Positions 37,797-50,535 of a DNA stretch of 64,000 nt are shown here, piece by piece. The position numbers and the translations under genes are program-made. Where the stretch lies: NCBI GenBank assembly GCA_009617715.1, contig VTFK01000377.1, positions 1-64,000 on the forward strand, in the 5' to 3' direction. The first letter of the stretch is position 1. Each line of letters opens with the position of its first letter. A model generated the notes under the pieces. It saw nothing but the letters and a program-made list of their open reading frames with translations, was not told the DNA's origin and made no database searches. The DNA comes from Plectrocnemia conspersa. Its lineage: Eukaryota; Arthropoda; Insecta; Trichoptera; Polycentropodidae.

Positions 37797-39290
37797 TTTT
37801 TATTTATCTTATTTAAATCAATCAAAACTCAAATACCACTAAGGGGTAAACATAAATAGCCGCCATGACACCCGAGTTTTGACAGCCAGTTGTCGCAAAC
37901 CTTTTATCAGAAATATATAACTTTCCGCATCAAAATATAAATAATCTTTACTATAATATTATTTTATATCACATTTATTAAACCATGAATTATCCTTGTA
38001 ACAAGTAATACAATATATAACAAATTATTACCTCATTTTATATATGTGAGGTAATAGCGAACAATATTACTAGGTACTACCTAGCTATTATGTTTTTTAA
38101 TAATTGACTTCTACTTCTAGTTATTTTAATTATATTGTAGAAATCCTAAAGACAAAATTGAGCTACAAAATATAAAAAATACCACGGTATAAATAGATAT
38201 GAAAAGCGGAGCAATTGGCATATTTATCTCATCAGTTATGGCAATCTGTTTTTTTTTAATTGAAATAGCAAATAGTTTAACTAAGCAAGATTATTAGAAG
38301 CAAAGCTCATCATATAATTATAAAAAACATTGCAAACGTTGTTTCTTAGTAAGGTTACCATATTAATAATCTCCTTAAAATAGGCATATAAAACTATAGA
38401 ACTGCCATTCATTTTGGTTTTATAGAACTCTCACCGTATTTAATTTTATGTATTTCTTAGAAATAAACTTATAATACAAATACTGATTTTCACATAAATT
38501 TTTTTATTATACATGGGGTAATATCGAACAAATATTTTCTTTACATAGAAATAAAATTTTATAACGTTTTGCATGTTTTTTATCTAAACATACTAACAAA
38601 AACAGTAAATTGAGTAAACAGTAAATTGAGTAAAGTTAGAATAATTGGCCGATATCCAATATGTAGGGGTTCTTGTCTCTCATCCCACTTTTCGCCAGTT
38701 GTTGCGCGCGAATAATCAATATTGTGCATTGCAGTAAGACTGAGAATCGGTTCAGTGTGTCACTAACCCTGCTTTTATAAATAATAATAACAGAAATATC
38801 GATATTTATAGAACGAGCACCGATAAATTGCTGAACACGATAGCTTTATATAGGTAACGTATTGATCAGTAAAGTAATACATGTCAAAGATATTTTTCTA
38901 TTGAATATTTAATGAACAAATAGTTCTTTGTGCGTGTATTAATACGAACGTTGAATCAGTAGTGAAGTGGCCGTCGTATTGAATCCATCGTTGTAAGCAA
39001 CTGAAATTTCTTACTGAAATAATGGTACTAATAATATATTGTATTTTAACTTTAATTTAAAACATTTAGTGTTGATATAAACATAATTAAAGTCAGTTTT
39101 GCAGAACAATATGTTTTAATATCTGGTAAGGTCGCGACCAGTTATGATGAAGCTGGCTCGGTTTGACCTTTCAAGTTGTTTATTTATACTTATAATTTTC
39201 GGAATTTGCAGGCTGATAATTATATAATTGTCGTCGTCATTATACTGCCTATATTCATTGTAAAGATAGTGTTTCGGAACAAATTTACCG
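37797..39290. promoter_or_regulatory. Divergent intergenic region between fuzzy and the Patsas-like gene
   Basis: About 1.5 kb separates the fuzzy ATG (37796, minus) from the candidate Patsas-like ATG (39291, plus), so both promoters should lie here. A possible 5' UTR exon on the plus strand ends at a donor in ATCGTT/GTAAGC near 38993. No TATA box is convincing. The rest is AT-rich. Confidence 0.45.
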
Positions 39291-39311
39291 ATGTTCAACC
39301 GAAGCGCTCGT
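39291..39311 (+). CDS. Candidate first coding micro-exon of the Patsas-like gene
   Basis: ATG at 39291 encodes MFNRSAR and meets a strong donor, CGT/GTGAGT, in phase 0. The next exon begins at 40827 after TTATGTTTCAG, and its open frame in phase 0 reads RGGVPSGVAASGEGWW. Joining them gives an uninterrupted frame from a real ATG into the glycine-rich N-terminus and a 591-residue protein, close to the length I recall for Drosophila Patsas (about 585). It rests on phase and splice-site quality only. Confidence 0.5.
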
Positions 39312-40826
39312 GTGAGTTATGAATTATTGAGATACTATTATCAATTGGTGGAATTTAACTTTCATCGTATAGATATAATTCATTATAGTAAAGTTGTAAT
39401 TTACTTAAAATGCAGACTTGTTACAAGAAAAGTTATATCAAGCCCAGACAAATAAAGGCAATCAATCAGATGATAGTATTTTGTCCTATAATTCGCCATT
39501 AGTTGATGGAGTTTGGGTGTTTCCATGACGTTGCTGGTTGTTATATTGATTGTTTTCTATTTCGGTTTTTCATTTGTATATGTACATAAGTTAAGGACAT
39601 TGGTTATTTTTAGCATTTACATATTTCTTCCTCGAGCTCTCAGATGCCTTAAATAGTTGACATTGTATTAGATAAAAGATATTTTGACTGATAAAGTTTT
39701 ACTTTTTATTATTTATAAAATCTTCTATTGTTTTATTACAAAGTTAATTTTGCTTTTTCCCAATGATATTCTTAACCTTTTCAATTGCTGCTTGTATATG
39801 CATGATTCTCTATTATAAAATTGTTAAAAAATATATATTTTGTTTCTGCTGATTTTCAGAACTTACGTTTAGTTCAATTGTTTTTAGGAAAATAACTGGT
39901 ATGAAAATATTAAATCCAATCCTGCTACTGGTTGTTTTTACTGTAAAAAAGTGATAGAATACTTGGAAAGATTGGTTCTCTAAATTTAAAAAACCGTGTT
40001 ATTTGGAAAAAAAATATTTTGGTATAGAAAATCGTCTAAAAAAGGTAATAATGAAAACCTAATAAATAAATTCTACAAAATATTATTCATAGATATGTAT
40101 TTTAATTAAGAAAAAAAGAATACATACTATTCATCACTACTTGATAATATACGCACACGCTTATGACAGATGGGAAAAATATGGCTTTCATCGTTAGAAA
40201 TATCTGACACATATAATGTGTTAAAATTTATTGAAGACTTTTGGTTGTTGTTATCATCCTGTGTTGTTGAATTTCTTGTTAATAGAAAATCTGTTATCTG
40301 CTTCTGTGTTGTTTTTTGTTTCACAAGTTGTTTATACATTTCTTGATACCCAGCCATAGAAATCTGCAGGTCCCGTTGGAATTTTAAAGCTTATTTTAAG
40401 AACTAAGAATTGTTTTTTTTATTATCGTTTAATATATTTACAAAAATTTGATCTGGACCGATGATGCATTTTACAAGTAGATAATATTTCTCAAACCAAC
40501 GGTTATTTGTATCTGCTCGTTGTCGCTTGCAGCTTTATATTATTTATTTCATATTTTTTGAATAACGTAAGTAATGAACTGTTTGTAGCTGGTTTTTTCC
40601 AAGTACAATATGACAAAATAAAATCGTGTTCTAAATAATTAGTGTAAAAATATATAGTATTCGTTATTTTTAGTGGACCATGTTATTTCAAAACCGTGTA
40701 AAAAAAGAGTTGGGTGTATTGCATTTAAGGGGTACCATAATAAAAAAATCTTATCTCAAAAAAAGTGACATAGATTAGTCTTATATCAAGGCACAGCATT
40801 TTATTAATTTGTATTTTATGTTTCAG
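39312..40826 (+). other. First intron of the Patsas-like gene, with a possible pogo-like element
   Basis: The minus strand at 40127-40357 carries a 76-codon frame containing KQKTTQKQITDFLLTR, reminiscent of the C-terminal KQTxITDFF tail of pogo/Tigger transposases. Nearby are CCGTGTTATTTGGAAA (39994-40009) and CCATGTTATTTCAAAACCGT (40678-40697), similar in type to pogo/Tigger subterminal words. The evidence is suggestive only. Confidence 0.4.
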
Positions 40827-41015
40827 AGGGGCGGCGTTCCCTCCGGCGTGGCGGCAAGCGGGGAGGGTTGGTGGTCTGGGGAGGGTGGAGGCGGTGGAGG
40901 AGCAGGTGGCGGAAGTGGCGGAGTTACGGGCACCACGGCGCTCTGTAGCAAGGTGCACCCCAGCCCAGGGGCCGCCAGAGGCGTGTGGGCTCTGCCCCAG
41001 CCTGCGGCCTGTGGG
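40827..41015 (+). CDS. Patsas: Glycine-rich N-terminal extension of the Patsas-like protein
   Basis: After the acceptor at 40826 the frame stays open for 63 codons before the internal Met. It encodes GEGGGGGGAGGGSGGV and a Pro/Ala-rich stretch, with much higher GC than the later exons. If the exon at 39291 is used, this part is translated; otherwise it is 5' UTR. Low-complexity Gly tracts are common in insect N-termini and do not by themselves show coding. Confidence 0.5.
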
Positions 41016-44000
41016 ATGGTGGCTGACTCGGATGGATCGTTATCATGCTCAGACTCGTCGGATTTACTCACTATGCAAACATCCGAGCTGATATTTGATG
41101 CTGTAAAATCAGGGTGAGATTTTCACCATTTATTCATCTCTTTAGAAGATTTGCTTTAATAATGTGTGTTTTTTTCAGAGATGTTTCAGATATAGAGTTG
41201 CTGGTGGAAAAGTTAGGTCCGGAGGCATTATGCGCTCGGGACAAGCATGGATATACTCCAGCGCATTGGGCAGCTTTGGACGGTTCAGTGGAGGTGATGA
41301 GGCATTTGGTCGAGAGAAGCGCTCCGGTTGATTTGTCGTGTTTAGGAACTCAAGGGCCTCGACCTATCCATTGGGCTTGTCGTAAAGGACATGCTGCCGT
41401 AGTTCAAGTACTTTTACAAGCAGGAGTTGCTGTAAATGCAGCTGATTTTAAAGGTAATATAAATCTCTTTGAATATTTATTTAAAGTTAGCAAAGAAAGA
41501 TCATCTTTTATGATGGTTGAATGATTGGTATATTGGTAAAGACTGAATTTAAAGTTGATGTACCAATTGGACTTTTCTATAAATATTTTTCATAGGTTTG
41601 ACTCCATTGATGACGGCATGCATGTACGGTAGAGCAGCAACAGCTGCATATTTACTAGGAATGGGTGCTTTAACACACTTGAGTGATATTAACGGTGATA
41701 CAGCTTTGCACTGGGCTGCTTATAAAGGACACGCAGATTTGATCAGGCTTCTTATGTATTCCGGCGTCGATTTGCACAAAACGGATAATTTCGGTTCTAC
41801 ACCCTTACATCTGGCTTGTCTTTCCGGAAACATAGCTTGCGTGAAGTTGTTATGTGAAAAGGTATTGAATAGAATGAAAGATATTGTTACAACTTAATAG
41901 AGTTGATTTAGAATTGTGATTTTAAGATCAAAACCGAGTTGGAACCACGGGATAAAAATGGCAAAACACCTTTGATGTTAGCACAAAGCCATAGGCATGC
42001 AGAGGTTGTAAAGATGTTGCAGTCTGAGATGAAGAAAAAGAGCAGATGGCTACCTCCTATATCCGAACTGTGGGGTCTTTTATTCGGAGGAGCTGGAGAT
42101 TCTAAAGGACCGTTACTTTTATTTTTGATATCTGTTCTACTCTGGGGTTATCCAATGTATATAATAAGAGTAAGTACAGAAATTACTTTAACAAAGTTGA
42201 TTTAAGAATATTGGTACAAAAATAAATGTGAATATGTTATTCAAAAATGAATATTACTTTGATTCAAAGAATGCTTGTTGCAATACGTTTATTTTAATTA
42301 ATTGACAACATAATGCACGGAGAAAAAGCTACTAGTTATACAGCTGAGTTCTCAAATTCCTTGAATCCAAATGGATTACTACAGCCAAACTAACTCTCAA
42401 GGGTGGTAATTCTATTGTGCTGCTAAGGTATTTGTAAAAATCAAATCTGTGCAATGGAACGTGGTTGGTTGTGATATCTTATTCTCAGAATTTCATTGAT
42501 TCATAGCAATTTGCCTTTTCACTTCGCCATGATAATAAATAAGTCACTACAACAGTTGTTTAGTGTAACAGATATTGACTTGAGAGATGTATCGTAAATT
42601 TTATGTAGCAACGTCACAAGCAAAGCATACAAAATACCTCAACTTTTATGAGCAAGTGTTGAAGAACAGGTCATAATTTTTTGATCAGAAAAATACATGT
42701 CATTTAATGAAATAAGATGAATCATAATGAAATAATAAAAAACAACCATTGACTGGTTAATTTTTTGCCCCCCCCCCCCCTGGAAAAGCTGAAATGACGC
42801 CTCTCTTGTCTGCTTGGTAAACTGAGATTGCTGTTAAATATAGTCACCAAAGTGACGTGCTTTGTATTTGTTGTATAATGTGGAATCTTTCTGTTTATTT
42901 TCTAGATATACACATTAATTTGTGCAGCAACATTTGTGAATCACTATATATTTATTTTTAAATCATAATATATAAAATTTTATTAACTTTTAGTGTATAC
43001 CGATAACTTGGAACAGTCTACGAAGATCTCACTACTGCTTCATATATTGGAATATCGTAATGTGGCTAAGTTGGGTTATCGCAAATAGAAGGGATCCAGG
43101 ATACATTCCTTTAAATTCGGACACATATTATCGAGCCATTAAACAGATTCCTTATTTCGACAAGTGGAAGAAGAGGAACGTGACACTATCACGTCTATGT
43201 CATAGCTGCAGATGTTTGAGGCCACTGAGGGCTAAACATTGCAGAGTTTGTAACCGTTGCGTATCGTACTTTGACCACCATTGCCCATTCATATACAACT
43301 GCGTGGGATTGAGGAATCGGATGTGGTTCTTCTTGTTTGTTATGAGCATAGCCATCAATTGTTCATTTACAATATACTTTGCCTGTTATTGCGTGATGAT
43401 TGAAGGATTTGGATTGTTGTACATTTTGGGGTTGTTGGAGGCGATAATATTCTGTGGACTCGGTTGGATACTGACGTGCACTTCGGTAAGTTTGATGCAA
43501 TTTATTTTATACCCGTCTCATCATGTACATGCATGTAAATTTAGCGTTGAATATTGTACCATGTAACCCAATACATTTATTTTTACTAGAAAGTCTACAA
43601 TTTGTGGATTCTGCATTGAAAGAACAAATGGTAATTTGATGAACGTTCCACACGAGGGAAAAAATATATTTTCTCTGAATTCCTTAATCAGTAATGCAAA
43701 ATCATTTACAATAGTTCTTTTGAGTTGAAATAATTCATAAAATATTCCATTTTTTAATTTATTTTATGTTGTCATTTTCATTTTTTCTATTGCTAGATGT
43801 AATAGAAATTTGGGATATGTAAAATTGTTGTTTGTTCTAGTATAGTAGTATTTCAGTAAACGCAAACGGGGAACAAGAATCAAAGCAATCTTGAAATTGA
43901 TTCTAATTGTTTTAATTTTATGCAGATTTATTTAGAATTTGATTGCCGTGAATGATTTTTGATTTTTTTTAATTTCAGATATTACATGCCTGCATGAATC

Positions 44001-44170
44001 TCACCACAAACGAAATGTTCAACTACAAAAGGTATCCTTATCTCCGAGACAAGAGGGGCCGTTATCAAAATCCATTTTCGAGAGGTCCCATTCTGAACTT
44101 GATCGAGTTCTTTGTGTGCTTACCGGATAAGTACGACGAACAGGACGTTATCACCGAAGACCAGCTTTGA
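41016..44170 (+). CDS. Patsas: Ankyrin-repeat DHHC palmitoyltransferase (Patsas/ZDHHC13-17 type)
   Basis: Coding exons are 40827-41113, 41179-41453, 41596-41861, 41927-42169, 42994-43485 and 43979-44170, all GT/AG and in frame. From the internal ATG at 41016 the protein is 521 residues; with the glycine-rich start of exon 40827 and the micro-exon at 39291 it is 591. Numbered from 41016: ankyrin repeats at about 55-245 (HGYTPAHWAALDGS, GDTALHWAAYKGH, GSTPLHLACLSGN, GKTPLMLAQSHRH), membrane segments near 274-294, 307-323, 403-425 and 433-457, and the Cys-rich DHHC domain at 361-400 with CRVCNRCVSYFDHHCPFIYN; the catalytic Cys is intact. The family attaches palmitate to cysteines of target proteins, usually at the Golgi or other endomembranes. 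The C-terminus (FNYKRYPYLRDKRGRYQNPF) fits Patsas better than Hip14, though I cannot check this. The name is by family resemblance. Confidence 0.9.
42322..42512 (+). repeat. Dispersed repeat, copy B (paired with 11655-11875)
   Basis: AGCTACTAGTTATACAG, CTTGAATCCAAATGG and TCAGAATTTCATTGATTCAT followed by AGCAATTT correspond in order to the blocks near 11.7 kb. The copy lies in the intron between 42169 and 42994. The C homopolymer at about 42767-42780 lies further along the same intron. Confidence 0.55.
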
Positions 44171-46866
44171 TGATCCACAAAGCGTTAGTTTGCGATCGCG
44201 TTCGTCGCTTGCTATGCAAAATTTACAGTTTTCGTATTTCGTGATGAACACTGCTTCGAGCGCTTGACATGAAAACGACGAATATATTTTATGAAGAATA
44301 TTATTAAGTTTAGTTTTATTATATGAGGACTCAAGAAAGCCAAGGGAAAGAAGTGCAGGAAACTTTGAATAATATAATTCAAAGTTGAGCTTCAATATGG
44401 ATTGAAAGGAAGCTACTATTTACAAATTTTATTACTGCATAGTGATTTTTATACTCAATATAGTATGATTAATTAAAATTATGCTATATATGCCTAGTGA
44501 TTGAAAGCTGTATAATAAAATATTAATTAATAAATTTATCACAAATTCCCTGATTTTAGTTTTAGCTTGTTGTCACAATGCCGAACCTTAGATGTTGATT
44601 AAAGCTTTGTTGCAATGTTGCACTAATGTCCGTCAAGTTAAAGGATACATTAAAAATCCTATATATTATTTTTTATAAATTTGTTACTTATAACCCTTGG
44701 CATCAAAGGTCCTCACAAATTTTTCGGTTGCATGTTAAAGATTATATAAAGAGGATATATTTCGCATATATTTTGTAATAACATATCATATTTAAAAATA
44801 TAAATAATATAAACGAGTGTGTCGAACATCCGTCAATTATGTTACATTAAGGATGAACACGATGGTGCTGCGCTTCAAACTGAAAGATATTTGCATGACA
44901 TTTTTTAGTCGCACATTCTTGTACAGCCATTTGTTTCATCATATACCCGCTTTTCATATATGGTGTACCATAACTTTCCCATCAAAACCCACATATTTCA
45001 CATATTGGCACAAAATTAAAACTGATCGTTATCTTACTAACCACGAATTAAAAGTTATGCTAAAAATTAGCTTTATATTGTTATAAAAGAATGTTCATTC
45101 TTTATGATATTACGATGTATATACTGTTTTGTTATATATCTAAGTATTATTATGGCAATAAATAAAAAATATAGCTTTTATGGTCTTTTTTATTCGGAAA
45201 TATGTACCCTATAAACCTTTTAAAATAGTTTTGTGTTATAAAATTAAAATATAGTATATATTCTCAGGATCACTTTATTTAACATTGATATGATTAAATT
45301 ATATACAAGTAAAATAAAAAAACATACAAGAGTAAAAGTCATTTCAAAAAATGGCATTATAAAAACCCAATTTTATCTCAAATATATTAAATATATAAAA
45401 AGTGGTTACATAAGTATTATATGTATTAGTTTAATCATTAATTTAGAAGCGTTTACTTCTATATATAAAAATGGAGGTGAACGTTTCATCACAACCATTC
45501 GTGTGTTTAAATTATATCACATAATAAAACAAAATAAAAAATAATTTATCAGTCTTTGCGAATACAAGTAATAAGTTAAACCAAATTCATAGTCCAAATT
45601 CACCCTCTACATATTTGATCAATGTATAAAATTAAAATTGATGTTACAAGCAGCGGCATAAATTGCAATATTCTTACGTAATTGTTATTTAAAAAATCTA
45701 CGACTATACATTTCAAATGGTTTTAAAATACTATGCTGGCCTTAAGTGTTAAAATTCATAAAATTAAACTGGGAGTTCCAAATCATACACGCTTAGTTTC
45801 CATCATTAGAAAATCGAAACTAAAACTTTTGGTCCCGTTCATAAAGCCTTACCGATTGCAGATGCTTATAAAATATTTCATCTTTTTCATTAAGGATAAG
45901 AAGTATGAAATTGTACCACCGATACGGAATGTGAAATAAAAATAATAATACTGTCAGGTTCATCAATAATTAAATTGCTGCATTTCACTTTTTATTTTGT
46001 TAATATATTTATCGATAGCAAAATTGTTGGTAATAGTATTGATTTAATTTCTGAAATTAAAATTTATAATTTCAGTGTGAAAATATGAGAAACAAAAACT
46101 GATCATCGAAACTGACATAAAAAGTCTGCAAAATTGTCAATATAGTTTCATGCATATGCAAGGTCTTCATACAGCATTCTAATAAATATAACATTGGTAA
46201 AGTTAACATTGCCAGTTATCAAATCGATATTCATTGTTTGTTACGAATGAGAGCGATCAAACGCAAAAATCATGCATATTAACAAATTAAAAGGCAAATA
46301 ACGATTGTGATAAAAAGAAACAATAAATTACTCCTTACAACGATACTCATTTAACATACAATACTTATATCTTTGGTATGTCTCAAATTTTGTGCATTCG
46401 CATTAAATAATATGCATAAATCTACGATAAAAAACAAATTAAATAGAGACCTTTCTAAAAACGTCATATGTGTATATATATGTATACATCAAATAGTAAA
46501 TATTACTATTTCGAACAATGGAACATTATTGTAAAAAACGACCATATATAATGACATATAGGATTAATTATGGGCACACAAACTTACATACACACACGCA
46601 CAAATATATAAAAAATATATAAACATGTTAATCGTTTACTTAATGTATACTTATATTAATGTAATTCTACGAGTATAGTTAATTCGATACAATTCAACAT
46701 AATAACCGATGATAAAGGCAGTAAGTAGTAAAAAAAAACTGTTAACATGTATCATATTAAAAGGATCGAACTATAAATTACTTCGATTAAATGCCATCGT
46801 TTGATTTATAGCTTGCATAGTTTTTTACACGCACTTACGATATACATAGTGAACATTAATTGAGTA
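44171..46866. other. Convergent 3' regions of the Patsas-like gene and Ror
   Basis: No gene is supported. Patsas-like 3' UTR signals could be the AATAAA words near 44514-44535 or AATAAATAAAAAAT near 45161. Frames at 44817-45086, 45290-45544 and 45733-45939 are AT-rich and have no domain. The Ror 3' UTR enters from the right. Confidence 0.5.
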
Positions 46867-49800
46867 TTAAATACCACCGAAGGTTTTAAAACCATACGGT
46901 TGACTGGTCGGTGTCTTCATTACTAACTCTCTCTGTCGTTCGATAGTTGAATTCGAAGGGTGTTCGTCCAATAAGGATCCACAACTGGACTTTTTGACTT
47001 TGACACTGTTTTCACAATTATCTGAACCGGATGTGACATCTGAACTGGAAACCATGAGACGGGTCGAGGCGTGACTCCTGATCGAATCGGCTATGCTCAA
47101 TTTACGGGGCATAGTTCCAGCCAACGAACCATTCGATGACGAATGGTGGCTGATTAGAGGCATCCTTTCTCTGGGATCACCTAACGAAATCGGCGCTCGG
47201 GGCCCAGAGACAGCGCTACTCGACTCTGATGTATTATCTCCGTGTATTCCGGAAATTGACAGCTTTAAATCAGTCAGTCTGTAATAAAAAATAAGTTATT
47301 TGAGTCATAGGGTAGATACAATTTTTTTATCAATGCAATATTTTTTTTATATAGGTTTAATGGTTCATGCAAATCCAAACAACCATCTGTGGAGTGAATT
47401 CTCGATGGGATATACCTGGTAGTTTTGAGAAATAGAATTTTTTAACTATACGCGAGTCGAAACCTTTCAAAGGCCGCTATAAGCTTACCTATGACAGATT
47501 GTAGTAAAATTAGGTCTTCTCGCAGCCGTCTGATGCCAACATTCTCTAATAAGAAGGTAAACTGCACGTGGACATTCAGCGGGACATTGCAATAATTCCC
47601 TGCCACGAACCATTGAAATAACTTCTTGGTTGCTATATCTATATGGAAAAAAATAAATATTATAAAAAGAAAACATACAAATAAGAATATTATAATAATA
47701 CATATTAAAATACATAATACATATTAAAATACATACATACAAATAAGAATATTATAAATAATAAGTACCCATAATACGGCTGTAAACCATAACTGTAGAT
47801 CTCCCATAGAACTATTCCGTATGACCAAACGTCGCTTTCGGTCGTGAATTTTCCATATAAAATAGATTCAGGAGGCATCCAACGTACTGGGAGGAGAGAT
47901 TTTGACTGCACCTAAAAATATTAACAATTTTATAAAATAAATATAAAATAGTGTATATAAAAAAGGTGTATTACAATACAAACCCTATAATAGTCTGAGC
48001 TGTAAATATCTCTCGAAAGTCCAAAATCTGATATCTTAACGATAAGATTGTCGGCGACCAAACAATTGCGAGCCGCTAAGTCTCGATGTACATAATGATG
48101 AGCCGCTAAATACTCCATTCCGGAAGCGATATGATGACATATATTCAGGAACTGCGTAGAAGTAAGTCTGGCTCCGTCCGGTGGAGCTCGGCTCACGAGA
48201 AATTCGTGTAAATCACCTTTGGCCATGAATTCAAACAGCATACAGAGAGGCTCTTCTCTGAGGATCACTCCCAGGATGCAAACTATGTTCTCGTGATGCA
48301 ACTCGGAAATGAGTTCAATCTCTCTTCGGAAATCCGACTGTGTCTTCGGAGAGGCGTTTTCTTTCAAGGCTTTAACGGCGACGAATATCGATCCGTCGTC
48401 TCTGACTAGTTCGCCTTTGTACACCTTTCCGAAAGCGCCCTCTCCGAGCTCCTCTACGAATTTTATCTGGGACAATTTGTATTGAGGAACTCTCAGGATT
48501 CTATCTGAGCGGGATCCAGTACCGTTTCCGGCTCCGTGCTGCCCGGACAGTAGATCTGTCAGCTCGATCGGAGAGTTCAATCTCGAATTTCCGTAGATAT
48601 TCTTATCGGCGTTCGGTAAATTGATGTTTCTAATGGCAGCCGTATCGTTTTTCGAGTTTCGATGGCGACAGAAGATCCAAATCAGACAAGACGCTAAAGA
48701 GACACCCAACATGGCAATCCCTGATATTATATAAATCCAAATTTTTTGCGAGCATTTTGGAACTTCGCATAATTGCTTCTCGAGTTTCATGTCTTTTTCG
48801 ACAAAGCACCACGGTCGGATCTCCATCCCCCCCGGATTCCGGCAATAGTTATGACCGAGCAGCTCGAGATGGTCGGCGATCTTATATTTGAACTGATGAG
48901 ACCATTGGACGCACGGTAGTCCGGTCACGGCGGCGTTCATCACGCCTTTGTATCCGATTCCGGATTCCCAGTAGCAAGTGTCGTCCGGATCCACGTGTTT
49001 TTCGATACCGATCTCTAAACAATCGTAGGATTCGATTGGAAGATTTGCACATTCTTCTAAAGCTAATTTTTGACCTATATCCGGATGTCGTTTAGCAATT
49101 GCGTACTCTTTTTGGCAGAGCTCGTTTTCTAGGAGCTCGCAGTCTTTTCGACAGACGCGTCGGAGAGGCACCGTATCTCTAGACTCGAAGAGTTTGTTGT
49201 TTTCTCGAACCGATCTAATTCTTCGTTCGGAGTCGCGTTTTTTTTCTAATTCGCTTACTGTGGTCGGAGTAAGGGTTGAAAAACGAAAGACCAGTAGCGG
49301 GGTTGGAAAAAGGGGGAAATTTACCTGCCGGTAAATTTTCAAATTGTACTCGTAACCCATCCGCTTCGTCGTCGTCGGTTACAGTACGATAAGACGATTT
49401 GCGAATGGCGTTCACCTTGCCTTCTTCGACGCTCTTTAAATATTGGAAGAATTTTTCATTGGTGTCTTCTGGAGTTCGGCAAATGGGGAACGTGGAGAAG
49501 CATATGCTGGGTAAAGCGTATTTTTCGCAATTAATGCTGATCTCGTTGGAGAAAGAGATGACTCCGAAGGCGGTGGTGAGTTTATCCTCCATGCCGGTCT
49601 GAGTGGCTTTATACGGGATGAAGACAGAATGGTTTCCGAGGAATTTGGCACAAGTGTTGCCGATGTAGGGTTGGCAGAGACCCGGGTGAGTCTCGATCGA
49701 CGAAGTGACTTCAGGCTCGATGCTAGAATCGAAGAGGGAGAACGTCGATCCGGGAGAGTCGGGCTCCAATATAGGGCTGGTCCATATTGACGAAGTTGAC

Positions 49801-50535
49801 GAGGCGGCTGTAGTCTCGGGGCGGCGAGGCTCGGCAATGTTGACTACAGTGTCAGAGCGGATTTTACGCTTGCCATCGATAATCATGCACGAATAATAAC
49901 CTTGAAAATGTATGACAAAAATTATATTAAATTATGTATTTAGAATAAATTATAGTTAAATATATTGTATGATCTCCAGAGATCCAAAGTGCAATGCTAT
50001 ATATACTGTTTGTGAAATTCTCATTAAAATGTAAATTTTTGCAATTATTGACTTGAATTAGTATAGTTTAAGATTTTACCGACCACTCCATTCATAATTT
50101 TTTATTTAAAGAAGATTAGAAGACATTTTGAATAATTAAAATTTAAGAAGCAAGAAAGAAATTTCGAACACCTTGATTTTTTTGCCCGATATCATTGAGC
50201 GTCAGCGTCGAGGAGACGACTCCGTCGTCGGTGACGTTCTTGAGGGAGTTGGTGTAGAGCTGAGTCTTGTTGTGGTACCAGCGGAACTTGACAATCCTGC
50301 GCAGAGCGTCGTCGAGCACTCTCCAACTGGGGGGGGGCGACACCATCGGGTCGAAGGCCGCGGCGCATTCGAGCCGCAGCGTCTCGCCCGCGACGAGACT
50401 CGTAGAGTTGGCGAGGGAGCGCACGAAGGCGAGCCTGCGCCCCGAGGGGCCCTGAACGCCGGCCGCCTCGGCGCGCTCCTTAGCGCCCGTGGTCATCAGC
50501 ACCGTGAGCGCCGCCAGCGCTAGCACTGCGTTCAT
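46867..50535 (-). CDS. Ror: ROR-family receptor tyrosine kinase
   Basis: Six minus-strand exons: 50535-50172, 49900-49325, 49257-47984, 47911-47769, 47638-47489 and 47278-46867; all junctions keep frame, giving 972 residues. Order: signal peptide 1-24 ([20 protein letters not shown]), Ig-like domain about 30-145 split by intron 1 (LRLECAAA ... [10 protein letters not shown]), Frizzled-type Cys-rich domain about 196-393, kringle about 407-482 ([26 protein letters not shown]), membrane segment 487-509, kinase about 571-835. Key kinase residues are intact: [16 protein letters not shown] (Lys609), HRDLAARN and [15 protein letters not shown], followed by [17 protein letters not shown] and QPYYGYSNQEV. 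RORs are single-pass Wnt-5a-type receptors. The QPYYG-NQEV block favours ROR over MuSK. The tail is Ser-rich. Drosophila Ror and Nrk lack the Ig domain as I recall; this one has it. An in-frame upstream ATG at 50619 would bury the signal peptide, so 50535 is chosen. Confidence 0.94.

Noticed and set aside
44817..45544. 89- and 84-codon plus-strand frames after the Patsas-like stop
   Set aside because: They lie in the presumed 3' UTR or convergent spacer, are AT-rich, and show no domain or splice support.
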